This document shows positions 10,313 through 20,141 of a stretch of DNA of 64,000 nt, in pieces. Within the stretch, counting starts at the first letter, position 1. Each line of letters opens with the position of its first letter. Source of the stretch: Holothuria scabra (lineage: Eukaryota > Echinodermata > Holothuroidea > Aspidochirotida > Holothuriidae). The translations under genes and the position numbers were made by a program. The stretch lies in NCBI GenBank assembly GCA_037179385.1, contig CM074190.1, forward strand, positions 7,899,784 through 7,963,783. Reading direction: 5' to 3'. Under the pieces are notes generated by a model. That model did no database searches, was not told where the DNA came from, and worked only from the letters and a program-made list of their open reading frames with translations.

Positions 10313-12337
10313 ATGCTTTTAAGTTTGGTAATAACTTCATTCGTTGGATCAAAACCTTTCACCATAACAGCTCTAACCGGGTTTTCAATAATGGGTATTC
10401 TTCGGGTGACTTTAATTTAGGAAGGGGGGTAAGACAGGGATGCCCACTTAGTCCCTATCTTTTTTTTACTTTGTGCTGAGGTTTTGGCTCAAGTAATAAT
10501 TCACAACAATGCAATCAGAGGCCTTAGCATTTTTAATAAAGAAGTAAAAATTTTACAGTATGCTGATGATACGACTTTGTTTTTGGATGAAACTGCCGAT
10601 TCTCTTAAAGAAGTTATTCGTATACTTGAAAATTTTTATAACGTTTCCGGTTTGAAGATTAACTATGACAAGTCGATTTTGTTCCCGTTAGGTCCCTAGG
10701 TTAAACGTAAACCAGCATTTATTAATGATCTTCCAGTTACCTGGTCAAAAGGTCCAGTTACTCTGTTGGGGGTTTCTTTTTCTACTGATCGCGAGGACCT
10801 TTTCACTCTTAATTTCCCGCCCAAGCTTTCTCGACTAAAACAGACACTTAATTTATGGTCAATGAGGGACCTTACCCCTGTTGGTAGGAGTATCCTTGTT
10901 AAAACGTTCGGTCTTTCTCAACTTGTTTTCCTTTTCCTTGTGCTTCCAAATCCTCCAAAGTCCTTCATTCGAAAGCTTAATCAGATAATTTTTAATTTTA
11001 TTTGGGGTAAGAAACAAGGAAAAATTAGTCGACTGACTATTATTAATCCCATAAGGCGCAGGGGCCTGAATGTAATCCATTTAGATTCCTTTATTGCAGG
11101 TTTAAAATGTACTTGGGTTCATCGTTATATTAATGAAAGACGAGGTTACTGGAAGCTGTTTTTTGATTATTTTCTTTCTCGTTATGGTAAAAGTTTTCTT
11201 TTTAACTGTAATTGTAAGATTGGGGACGTTACAATTGAAAATCCATTCATCGCTGATGTTGTTAAATCATGGCAAGGTGTGTCGTTTAAAATTCCAGACA
11301 CCCAATTTGAAAACCAAATTATTTGGAATAATTCTTGCATAAGAGTCAATAATAATACTATCTTTTATCGTTTCTTGTTTGAAAAGGGAATTATTTATAT
11401 ACGTGATCTTTTGAATGAGGATGGTACGGCAATTTCTTATGATGCTTTTTTAAATAAATATAATTTGTTGCGATGTCCTTTCACGTTATATTGGGGAATT
11501 ATAAAGGCGATACCTGTTCCATGGAGAGTTGCGTTTAATTCAGATGTTGATATTAATGAGAATTACAATGAATATCTCTTACATACTTTTATGGCCACTT
11601 TACGTGTTTCAAAATTCATCTATGATAACTATATTTTAAACTTAGGGTGCAAAATAAAGGCAGTTTCAAAGTGGAATAATTCTTTTCATTTTGACGATAA
11701 GACGTGGGAATCAATTTTTCACTGCCCCTGGTATTCTGTTCGCGAAGTAAAAATTCAGTTTTTTCAGTTTCGATTTATTCATCGGATTCTTAGTACGAAT
11801 AGATTATTATATCTTATGAAATTAATTGAAAGTCCCCTCTGCACTTCTTGTAAAAGAGGAGAAGAAACTTTAGATCATTTGTTTTGGAACTGTCACATAG
11901 TATCCTCCTTTATGTTAGACGTAGAACATTTGTTTTTGGACCGTCAATTTACTTTGTCAAAAGAAGATATTTTCTTTGGTTATTGTAGATATGTGAAACA
12001 TCCGTTCAACTTTCTCATTTTGCACTTGAAGTACTATATATTCCAGTGTAAACAAAAAGACATAATCCCTAATATTAGCGAGTTCTCTTATAAATTCAAG
12101 TTTTTATTGGAGGTTGAAAAGCAGATATCTAAGAAAAGTAAAGGTAAACGTTTCTTTCATTATGATGTTTTATGCAGATCGTTTAACTTATAGGTTACTA
12201 AAATAAACAATCATTTCAGTTTGTATTTGGACGTTGCTTGCTGCTTGTATGCATATTTGGATGTTCATGTATATACTTACTATTAATAATTTTAAAAGCG
12301 ATGATCAATAAACAGAGGTGTCAATATAAAAAAAATA
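10313..12337 (+). mobile_element. L1/Tx1 LINE copy C, 5'-truncated
   Basis: A plus-strand L1 copy beginning in the RT domain ('FGNNFIRWIKTF') and ending with AATAAA near 12305 and an A-rich tail at 12329-12337. ATT repeats border it on both sides. Confidence 0.85.
10315..12193 (+). pseudogene. LINE ORF2 of copy C with one frameshift and one nonsense codon
   Basis: It encodes RT motifs 'GRGVRQGCPLSPYLF' and 'YADDTTLFLDE' (about 10558-10590), the thumb 'RDLTPVGRS', and a C-terminal CCHC motif (CTSC...DHLFWNC). Two lesions are present: an extra T in a T run near 10462, right after the SPYLF motif, and an in-frame TAG at 10697-10699 after 'LFPLGP'. From 10700 to the stop at 12191-12193 the frame is open. 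Few lesions suggest a fairly recent copy. Confidence 0.88.
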
Positions 12338-12357
12338 TATTATTATTATTATTATTT
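12338..12357 (+). repeat. (ATT)n at the junction of two opposed LINEs
   Basis: About six ATT units (TAA on the minus strand). It is the 3' flank of both L1 copy C (plus) and the R4/Dong-like element (minus). Confidence 0.9.
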
Positions 12358-14600
12358 CTTGTTCTTTCTCAACTTCTATGTTGGTAGGTGTCTTCTTTTT
12401 ACTCTGATCTCGGAGTCCTACCCGGACTCTGGGAGATCGAGTATCCTTCTGAGGATGTGGGCAGTGCCTAGTAGTGCTGTCTTTGTAAGTTGTTGCACTT
12501 TGTGTTTTTCCAGGTATGTGTTGTAAGTGTCTCTCTAGGTGGTTGGTGTTTGCTCCGAGTGCGCCGATTACTACGGGGATGACTTTTGCTTTTATGTTCC
12601 ACAGTTTCTGTATTTCGAGTTTCAGGTCTTGGTACTTGTCTACTTTTTCATTTTCCTTCTCGACTATATGTGAGTCGTTGGGTATTGCCACATCTATTAT
12701 TAGCCCTTCCTGTGTTTCTTTGTCTATGATTACCAAGTCTGGTCGGCGAGCCGTTATTACTCTATCAGTCCTGATTTCGAAGTCCCAGAGGATCTTAGCC
12801 TTGTCGTTCTCTTCTGTTGGGTTGGGTTTATGTAGCCATGTGTTCGTTGTTGTTGGGATACCGTAGTGCTGACATACTTCGTAGTGTATTGCGGCTGCTA
12901 CATTGTTGTGCCTGGTCTTATAGAGGCTTCCGGCTATCTTAGGGCAGGCTGTGATTATATGTGCAACTGTCTCATCTTTGTCTTTGCACATTCTTCATTT
13001 GGGATCATTCATTGTGTGAAGTACTTTTGTCTTGTGGCATTTTGTATTCGGGGCCTGGTCTTGCGCGGCTGTTATTAACGCCTCTGTTTCAATCTTCAGA
13101 CCTGTGCTCCCTTTCAGCCATTTGTATGTGTTTTCAGTGGATGCCACCTCAGGTACTTGCCGTTTGTATTGTCCATATATCTGTTTGTTGGACCACTTGT
13201 TGATGTACTCCGTCCTCCATTCTGCCATTTCCTCTTTCTTTGACTTGTACCCGGTTATCGCTCTATGTTTCCAGACTGCCTCTATGAGTGGGTCCGTGTC
13301 TTTGGCTAATGTGATGTACTCCTGAAGTCCCGCACACTGGAATCTTACTGTGGCCGAGACTTCCTTCAGACCCCTTCCGCCGTCCTTTCTTGGGAGGTAT
13401 AGTCGTTGTATGTCAGCCCTGGGGTGGAGTCCTCCATACATGTTCATTGTCTTGCGTGTCATTCTGTCCAGTTGTTCGAGTTCTGTCTGTTTCCAGTCAA
13501 TTATGCGTGCGGTGTATGTGATTACTGGTATTGCGTATGTGTTAATTGCTTGTATCTTGTTTCTGCCATTGAGTCTTGATTTTAGTACCTGTCGCAGTCT
13601 CTTTCTGTAGGTTGATGTAGCCTTGTGTTTGACTTCTTGCTCTTTGTTTTGCATGTTTTGTAGTATGCCAAGGTATTTGTATCCCTCACTTAGGTCAGCA
13701 TCCTTAATCTTGCCAATGTTGGGTAGATCCAGGCCATCGGTTACTTTGACTTTTCCGCGGTGTATGATTTGTCTCGCGCATTTGTCGAGTCCGAATTCCA
13801 TGCAGATGTCTTTGGTGAATATTCGGACAGTCTCAATCAGGGCGGTGAGGTCGTTCTCGTTCTTGGCGTACAGCTTCAAGTCGTCCATGTACAGAAGGTG
13901 GTTGATTTTGTGTCCTGTCTTCAATGTGTAACCTTGTTTGGTGTTTCGGAGAATGTGGCTTAGGGGGTTGAGAGCTACACAGAACTAAAGGGGTGAGAGT
14001 GAATCGCCTTGGAATATTCCACGTCGGATCTTTATGTTGGCTAGTTCTTTTCCACCTGATGTGAGGGTGGTATTCCAGTTGTTCATTGAGTTTTGCACTA
14101 GTGTAATTATCTTGGGGTCGATCTTGTGCATTGCCATGCTGTGGAGTATCCAGGAGTGTGGTTCTGAATCGTACGCTTTCTTGTAATCTATCCATCCTAC
14201 TGCCAAGTTAGTTCTTCTTTTCTTCGAATCTGAGGTCAGAATCTTGTCGATTAGTAGTTGGTCTTTAGTTCCCCTACACCCTGGTCGTGATCCTTTCTGT
14301 TCTTGTGCAAGTATCCCTGAGAACATTTTCCATGTTGTTGGTAGGCATGTAATGGGTCTGTAGTTACGGGGTTGGGTTCCTTTCAGGGGGTCTTTTTGTA
14401 TGAGGACAGTTCGTCCCGTTGTAAGCCATGTGGTTATGTTGTGAGGGTCATCGAGGATGTCCTGAAGTTGTGTTGCTAGTCTGTCGTGTAAGCTCGAGAG
14501 GTGTTTGAGCCAGTACCCTTGTACCTGGTCTGGTCCAGGTGTCTTCCAGTTTGGCATGTTTTTCACTTTTTGTTGTATGTCGTTCTTCGTGATACACGTG
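12358..14600 (-). mobile_element. R4/Dong-like site-specific LINE, 5'-truncated
   Basis: A minus-strand non-LTR element with a single frame encoding RT, a CCHC zinc motif and a restriction-like endonuclease, the layout of the R2/R4/NeSL group. Its 3' end lies in (TAA)n, which is the known target of Dong elements. It is 5'-truncated near 14600, within the start of the RT ('ITKNDIQQKVKNMPNWKTPG'). Confidence 0.82.
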
Positions 14601-16540
14601 AAACACTTTTCTTAGAGTGTACATATATACCCTCGTGTCATAACATGATCACTCTATTTGTTAAAATGAGATATAAATTCCATATCTGGTCAAAACATGG
14701 CCATTCGGGATATTAATTTCCATGTATAGTCCAGGTTAGGACTGAGTGTACGGGTTTTTTGTTGCACCAGCAGCCAAATTTCTTAGAGTAGGGGCTAACT
14801 AATGAACCCCCATCTTTCAACATGCCAAAAATTTTAGTTTACCGTGAAGTTATGTTGCTGTTATGCACTTTCAAAATGAAAAAACTGCATTCCTTTTATG
14901 ATAACATTTCACAGACAAAACTTTAGGTTAAAATTTCTGTGGAGTTTCTCAAACGGATTTCAGAGCATTGAGGCTGGCAATACTAATTATTTCGTAGACG
15001 AATTTAAGATTGGAATGATTGGAATCGCAAAGCATTTGTATCTTATATTTATCATATTGCTAGAAAACATAGACAACCTTAATTTTTGTTGTTCACCAAA
15101 AGAAAACAGAAATTTGAAAAATAAATAAGGAAGCTACATGAAATGAGAATATTTATTAAATAGGAGATATACATAGAAAAAAGGTATTGTATAGAAAACT
15201 TGTGTTTACCTAAGATTGTTCCCAGTCATATAATTACCGATGATGAATGCCGCCGTCGACAAAAAACTGCCACTAGACAAAACTAAGTCAGTGAAATTTG
15301 TTGTCACCCCCTAAAAAGTAATCAAAAGAAAATGAATGAATAAAATCTTTCAACAACTTGATTGAAAACGAAGAGAAAAGGATTCGAAGCCATTTATTGC
15401 ATTTGAAGAAGGGTAAGAGGTCATTTCAAGTGTTGATAAGTTAGAGGGGTGCCTATTCTGAGCATTTTGGTGAAATTTGCTTTGAAATCCGATGTGTGGC
15501 TCTCAAGAAATGAGCACGTAAAGTTTTCACATTTTCAGCAAACAGTGAACTTGAAGCAAGCACATGTGTCATCATATCCCCACATTAATGGACAGTTTTT
15601 TCATTAAAAATTTACAGCCTATTTTCTCCTCAACAGTTCCATATTATCAAAATGTGGTTGCATAAGTAACATGGGAACTTTTTAACTTTGCAATCCCCAT
15701 GGGGAGGTCCTATTCCTATTAACGTCAAATTCAACACAACAGTCTGAAAAAATGAAGGGAAACAAAACATTCCTTGTCAAAAAGAGGAAGTGATATTGTT
15801 TCAGCTGCCCTATAGATCCCTTTGGAATACAAATGTAGTAACTTTCTTCTCTGATATCTCGAGAAATACATGTCCGATTTGAATGGGGAATTTCATCACA
15901 CTGAGAAGATTTAGTTCTACTTTCACATGTGAAAAATCCCTTTTTTGCTTAAACTTCCCCCTTTAAATAACTTATATCAAATACAAAGAAGTAATGATAC
16001 TGCGAAATACAATGAAGTCGTGTTGTGTAGTTATTATTCAAAATATGCTTACATCAAAAGGAAGTATTCAGGAAGTTTCAATAGAGGGGCAAGGTATTTT
16101 ATCGTTGTCCTGTGGCAGGGGTCTAAAGCCACATTGCCTGTTAGAGTACTTTTGCTTTGGAAAGAAAGTTGAGATGCAGAATGCTCCACCTTTGACACAT
16201 TTTGAAGCAGTTTCATGAATTTCCTTTTTGCCTAAACATTTTCACTCCAAGTGCCCCTTCCCCTTCCCCTCCCCGTCCCCAACCCTCCCCGTCGGCCTGG
16301 AACCGGCACTAAAGAAAATTACCTTCAAAACGGCCAAAGGTATTGGTTTGTTACCAAGTATTGTATATAATTATACCGTGCAATCATCTGTTAAGATTTT
16401 TCAGTAATTATTTCTTAATAAATTAAAAGGGCAAAAGAAGTTGTTCTGAACCTAAGCTTAACAGGTAATCCTTACGAATTCCTTATTGTTCTTCCAAACA
16501 CCTTTCAGTCATTAAATATCAGGCCCCCAAAGGGCCAAAT
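14601..16540. other. No gene seen; probable intron or intergenic
   Basis: A/T-rich sequence without convincing frames, splice-bounded coding stretches or repeat ends. I searched the minus strand for the next exon of the D-cysteine desulfhydrase-like gene (expected Gly-Ser-Gly-Gly-Thr region) and did not find it. At 16521-16536 is a short palindrome built on GGCCC. Confidence 0.5.
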
Positions 16541-16817
16541 CTCTCACCCCAAACTACAATTTTGGGAAGGGGATACCGAAATTCTCAATTGGCTCACCTA
16601 TTTGATTGACAGTCAGTTCAAACAATGCAGAGTACCAAAGCTTATATTACACAGCATGAACGGTACTGAGAGTGTTTTGATTATATAAATTGAGTTTTGC
16701 TTTACTCACCTTGAAGAATTATGCTGAGATTGTATCTTAATGAGCACGAATATAAGACAATTGTGGGAGGGGCTTAAGTAAGAAGATTAGGAGGACTGAT
16801 ACTGTTTGGGGTGAGAG
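16541..16817 (+). mobile_element. MITE family 'CTCTCACCCCAAAC', full-length copy
   Basis: A 277-bp element with a perfect 14-bp inverted repeat, CTCTCACCCCAAAC and GTTTGGGGTGAGAG, flanked by AAAT on both sides (16537-16540, 16818-16821). Internal words (TTGATTGACAGT, CTCATATT, GTACTGAGAG, CACCTTGAAG, CAGTTGTGGGAGGGGCTTAAG) recur in copies near 29.3, 44.8, 50.2 and 61.6 kb. It has no coding capacity. Confidence 0.8.
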
Positions 16818-16964
16818 AAATGGGCATTTAAATATTGCATTCAAGGTAAAACAATTACTTGGCCCCCATAAATTTCGCGATTGATGAAAAAATATTTTCA
16901 CATGAATTTTTGAAGCTATTCGCTAAATAAAGTAGACTAAACATTATATTAGGTAGGATGTAAA

Positions 16965-17036
16965 CTTCACGCATGGAAGTACAGTACTTCCATGTACCTC
17001 CATGCGTGAAGCATGGACGTACTTCCATGCTTGAAG
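16965..17036. repeat. Overlapping palindromes built on CATGGAAGTAC
   Basis: CTTCACGCATGGA (16965-16977) pairs with TCCATGCGTGAAG (16999-17011). Inside lies CATGGAAGTAC-A-GTACTTCCATG (16972-16994), and a further GCATGGA...TCCATGC follows at 17011-17030. Several alternative hairpins are possible. Confidence 0.85.
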
Positions 17037-17347
17037 CGGGGGGTATACGTGTTCTTATCTTCCTATCTGCAGTTCTTCCCTGTTTCGTGTTCAGTAACCT
17101 AATCCTGAAAAGGTCGTTTTCATCATTGATACAGTAAGAAAGCTTAAGATGGTGGGGCATAAAACACATCATGACATCGGGAATAATTGCTGCCCCCCCC
17201 CTTGGCACGTCGCTAAAGAATTACTGAGACCTTAAACACAAGTAATATAGGAGGAAAACAAGTACGGGTATCGACCCTCTCTCTCGGTTGTATTTTACTC
17301 TAAATATCATAATATGGTATTAATGTCGCTTGACTACCCTGTATTAC

Positions 17348-17453
17348 CTGGCTTACAAGTTCTTCGAAGGTGTCGATGTACCCATAGAGTCCAACATCAC
17401 CATCAGCTCCAGGGTAGATTGGTAGAAAGTATACTGGTTGATGTAATTTGCCT
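17348..17453 (-). CDS. Exon 5 of D-cysteine desulfhydrase-like gene
   Basis: The exon supplies one base that completes an Arg codon from the previous exon, plus 35 codons. It follows 'TTGTTTCTCATATCAG' (acceptor) and is followed by GTAATA (donor). The sequence 'QPVYFLPIYPGADGDVGLYGYIDTFEEL' corresponds to the family's 'PYVIPVGGSN..G..GYIEAFQEL'. The usual GGSN phosphate-binding loop is replaced by PGAD (residues ~196-199) with two extra residues around it, while the following G-x-x-GY and helix are kept. It ends in phase 0. No next exon was found in 14.6-17.3 kb. Confidence 0.72.
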
Positions 17454-17950
17454 CTGATATGAGAAACAAGAATTGAAGAATAAATCTTTTTTATAAGTTT
17501 CAGCAACCGTGCCAGTGGTTTCTTCTGAACTTACTCTCTTAACTTCCTATTCTTATAACATAGTTGCTTAGGATATTCCGTTATGGGTGTAAACCAACAT
17601 TTTATATTTTCCAAAGTTTTCCACTACTTCCGTTATTTCTCCTCAAATTGGCCTTTCAAATTTTACTTGAAATCGTTTGTGTTGTATGAAAAAGTTGTTT
17701 AAGAACGCACCATTTTTCTGCCGTATTTCATACAAAGTCGGAAAGGGTTGAGTAAATTTATTGCTATTTTTCCAGAAGCCTTGTCTTATTTCTAAGCAAA
17801 ATTGCATCCGTAATTGTTTTGTAATCATTTGCATTTTCTGACTTTTACATTAGTAGATGTCTGATCTGGATCTGATCTGGTCTAAAAGGTATTGTTGCAT
17901 TCTATCTTCCCCTTTTCAATCTAGCCACATTACTAAAATATCCAACCTAC

Positions 17951-18081
17951 CTCAGTTTATCGGGTATTTGCAATGTTTGTTTCATCGCCTCTGTGACGTC
18001 ATCCACTTGCACAACATGAATGTCAGCTCCGACCATCTGACTAAGGAAAATGTTGCAGTTAAGAGGAAATGTGTCCTTCGC
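17951..18081 (-). CDS. Exon 4 of D-cysteine desulfhydrase-like gene
   Basis: A 131-nt exon preceded by 'CATAATTTTTCTACAG' and followed by GTAGGT. It begins in phase 0 and ends in phase 2. It encodes 'NCNIFLSQMVGADIHVVQ...', which matches the family's 'GNLLLDRMVGAEIHLV'. A Cys stands where the family usually has Gly before the Asn. The following helix 'DDVTEAMKQTLQIPDKL' is typical of the segment before the phosphate loop. Confidence 0.75.
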
Positions 18082-18669
18082 CTGTAGAAAAATTATGAGA
18101 AAGTTGAATTGTCCATCATCATTTGTCAACAAACTATATTTCTAATGAATACGAACAGGCCAAATGCAACGTATTCAGCACAATGGGAAATTTTATTTCC
18201 ACTGTCCGTTCTATTGACGGAGGTTCTACAGTTTGAACTAAATCATCTCCATTTTATGTATAATACCGTTAAAAACACCTGACAGAATATCTTTTCTAAG
18301 CTATATTTGTCACAAAAACTTGATTGCATGCTCAGAAAATAATGACAGTTTCTATGACAATATCCTCTTCCCAACTGACGTTTAAGTTAGGTAGGTTAAA
18401 TGCTAGTAAGTTAAATCTTGTCGAAGGAACAAAGCCAGACACTTTTTTAGATTAACACACCTTTGAAAACCAAACTTTCAGGGAGTCGTTCTTGGCAAAG
18501 AGACTCCGATATTAATTTTACCACTACATCGTCACTATACTTTTATAAAAAGGGTAAATGCTGAGGTTGTACAAAACTTACCATAATAGTGGGACGTAGA
18601 GTAACATATCACTCGCCCGGGTATCTTCAATCGAGCAAACTATTGTAGACTGTTAACGTTAGTTTGTTA

Positions 18670-18860
18670 GATGGAGTTTTACGGCCCACTTTCCAACCAA
18701 TTGGTTCAAGTCGAGCCGGACACTTCCTTTTTCCCGTTGTAGCTCACTGGCTTGTTTTCCCTAGTCCATTTTTTACTGAGAATTAGGCACAAAGGCCGAC
18801 CTCCCGACTGCAAGTCAGATGCTCTAACCGGCCACTTGGCCATGTAGTCGGTACAACTGT
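18670..18860 (-). repeat. SINE-like repeat with tRNA-like segment
   Basis: The block 'GGCCCACTTTCCAACC..TTGGTTCAAGTCGAGCC...GTAGCTCACTGGCTTGTTTTCCC' recurs at 53165-53270. Next to it, on the minus strand, is a tRNA-like stretch with 'GTGGCCGGTTAGAGCATCTGACTTGCAG' character (A-box-like). It is degenerate, with no intact cloverleaf. It lies in the intron between exons 3 and 4. Confidence 0.5.
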
Positions 18861-19049
18861 TAACGAGTCATAACTATTAAAACGTGGATGAACCCGTCAA
18901 TTATCAAAATAAAAAGTTATTTAAGCTATGATTGCACCGAGTAATTCTGCTCTGACGAAGTGTCTTAACCCACTGAAATTTGAAAGGTCTTTAGCACACT
19001 TTTCCTGACCGATCATATCTCCTTAAATGTTTAATTTGGGCTACATTGT

Positions 19050-19103
19050 ACTTTAGAGTAGAGTCGAGTACAGTCCAGTCGAGTGGAGTCCAGTCGAGTC
19101 TGC
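19050..19103. repeat. Short tandem repeat of AGTCGAGT / AGTCCAGT words
   Basis: A cluster of GAGTCGAGTACAGTCCAGTC-like units, about 10 bp each, repeated five to six times with variation. Confidence 0.7.
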
Positions 19104-19491
19104 GATAAAGGGGGAACAAAGAAAACTAATGTACAAGAGCAATACAGACCAGTACATAAGAAAAGAATACGAAGTAGCAAAAAAATAGCGTAATAATCGG
19201 AACAAAGGATAAGAAATGATAAAACAATAAAGGAAGGAAAGTTAAAGACGAAAACGTCCTACATGAAAATAAGCTTGCAGACATAAAAGATACCAAGAAG
19301 GTAAATGAATAAAAGACCCCAAAACACAACCAGTACTAAATTAAAACTAAGAAAAACGCAGACGCCACAGAGAAACGGATCCAACCCACTCCTTGTTCCC
19401 TTGTTCTCCGTTTACAGAAAATTATGACAAATAAACTGGGGAAGAATGGTAGTCAGAGTGTCCTCGCAGATGTCTCCTTTTTGGAAGTTAC

Positions 19492-20141
19492 AATAGACCA
19501 GGCGGAGAAGGGGGTGGGGGGTATCGTCACCCGAAAGCGAAATTTATGAGACCAAGTGGATTTGGTCAATTTGGGTCGCTGATTCCGAAAATCGAGAGTA
19601 CACGGGCCATATCCGGGCTTTTCTGCGCCATTTTGACGTTTAGAATTCAAAAGGCGCCTTCTATAGGTCAAAAATCTTGTTTTCTCCATATATTTACGGT
19701 CCAGTCAATGACTGATGTGAGATTTGGTTCTTATATTCTGTAAAAGGATATCTACTGATAAATACGGGGAAAAATTAGTGTTCATATTAATATGCTAATT
19801 AGCCTAGTTAGGGTTAAAGATGAAATTATAATGTTAGCAGAAAAGTAGGTCGAGGATTTGAGTCATGGGAAATTACATCAAAATAGACCCGTCTTACACC
19901 CTACAAACACCATAAATACTCATTTTAGAGCAAGCGGCAGGGGTGGTGCTATCTGAAGACTCCCTCCCCCCCCCCCGCCCACCTGGGAACAATGGATCCC
20001 TTTTGATGACTTACATTGTACACCGTAAGTGTAATGCTGACAACTAAAGCTGTGTTGGTCATCGCACGATTGTGGTTTGTAAGTTGACTTCTTTCTCCAG
20101 TTATTAATTATATACAATATAAACCATTGTAGTTATGGGGA
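19492..20141 (+). repeat. 650-bp interspersed repeat, left copy of an inverted pair
   Basis: The sequence matches 23940-24592 in inverted orientation along its whole length. Shared blocks include 'AAGCGAAATTTATGAGACCAAG', 'CGGGCCATATCCGGGCTTTTC', 'TTTACGGTCCAGTCA', 'ATGGGAAATTACATCAAAATAGA' and 'CTCCAGTTATTAATTATATACA'. Each copy holds a poly-C run. No coding capacity and no clear terminal inverted repeats. Confidence 0.82.

Larger units (their letters stand above)
12305..14600 (-). pseudogene. R4/Dong-like RT plus restriction-like endonuclease, two nonsense codons
   Basis: One minus-strand frame runs ~2.3 kb with only two stops: TAG at 13985-13987 just after 'GDSLSPL', and TGA at 12995-12997. 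RT motifs are 'KTPGPDQVQGYW', 'NYRPITCLP', 'GWIDYKKAYDSEPHSW' and the catalytic 'YMDD' (13880-13891). The zinc motif reads x-R-M-C...H...C, and the TGA takes the place of its first Cys. The endonuclease shows 'RRPDLVIID' and 'LIIDVAIPND', then a K/Y-rich helix ('EKVDKYQDL'). Between 'GILAQ' and 'EQKGSRPGCRG' the family normally has about 15 more residues, so an in-frame deletion is likely. The frame has no stop of its own; it reads through the TAA repeat as ATA codons and closes at 12305. Confidence 0.85.

Noticed and set aside
12516..13963. Several plus-strand open frames of 70-116 codons
   Set aside because: They lie antisense to the R4/Dong-like coding frame, which shows clear RT and endonuclease motifs. 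They are complements of coding sequence.
18770..18850. tRNA gene on the minus strand
   Set aside because: Only an A-box-like half is present; there is no intact B box or cloverleaf, and the segment is part of a repeated SINE-like block.
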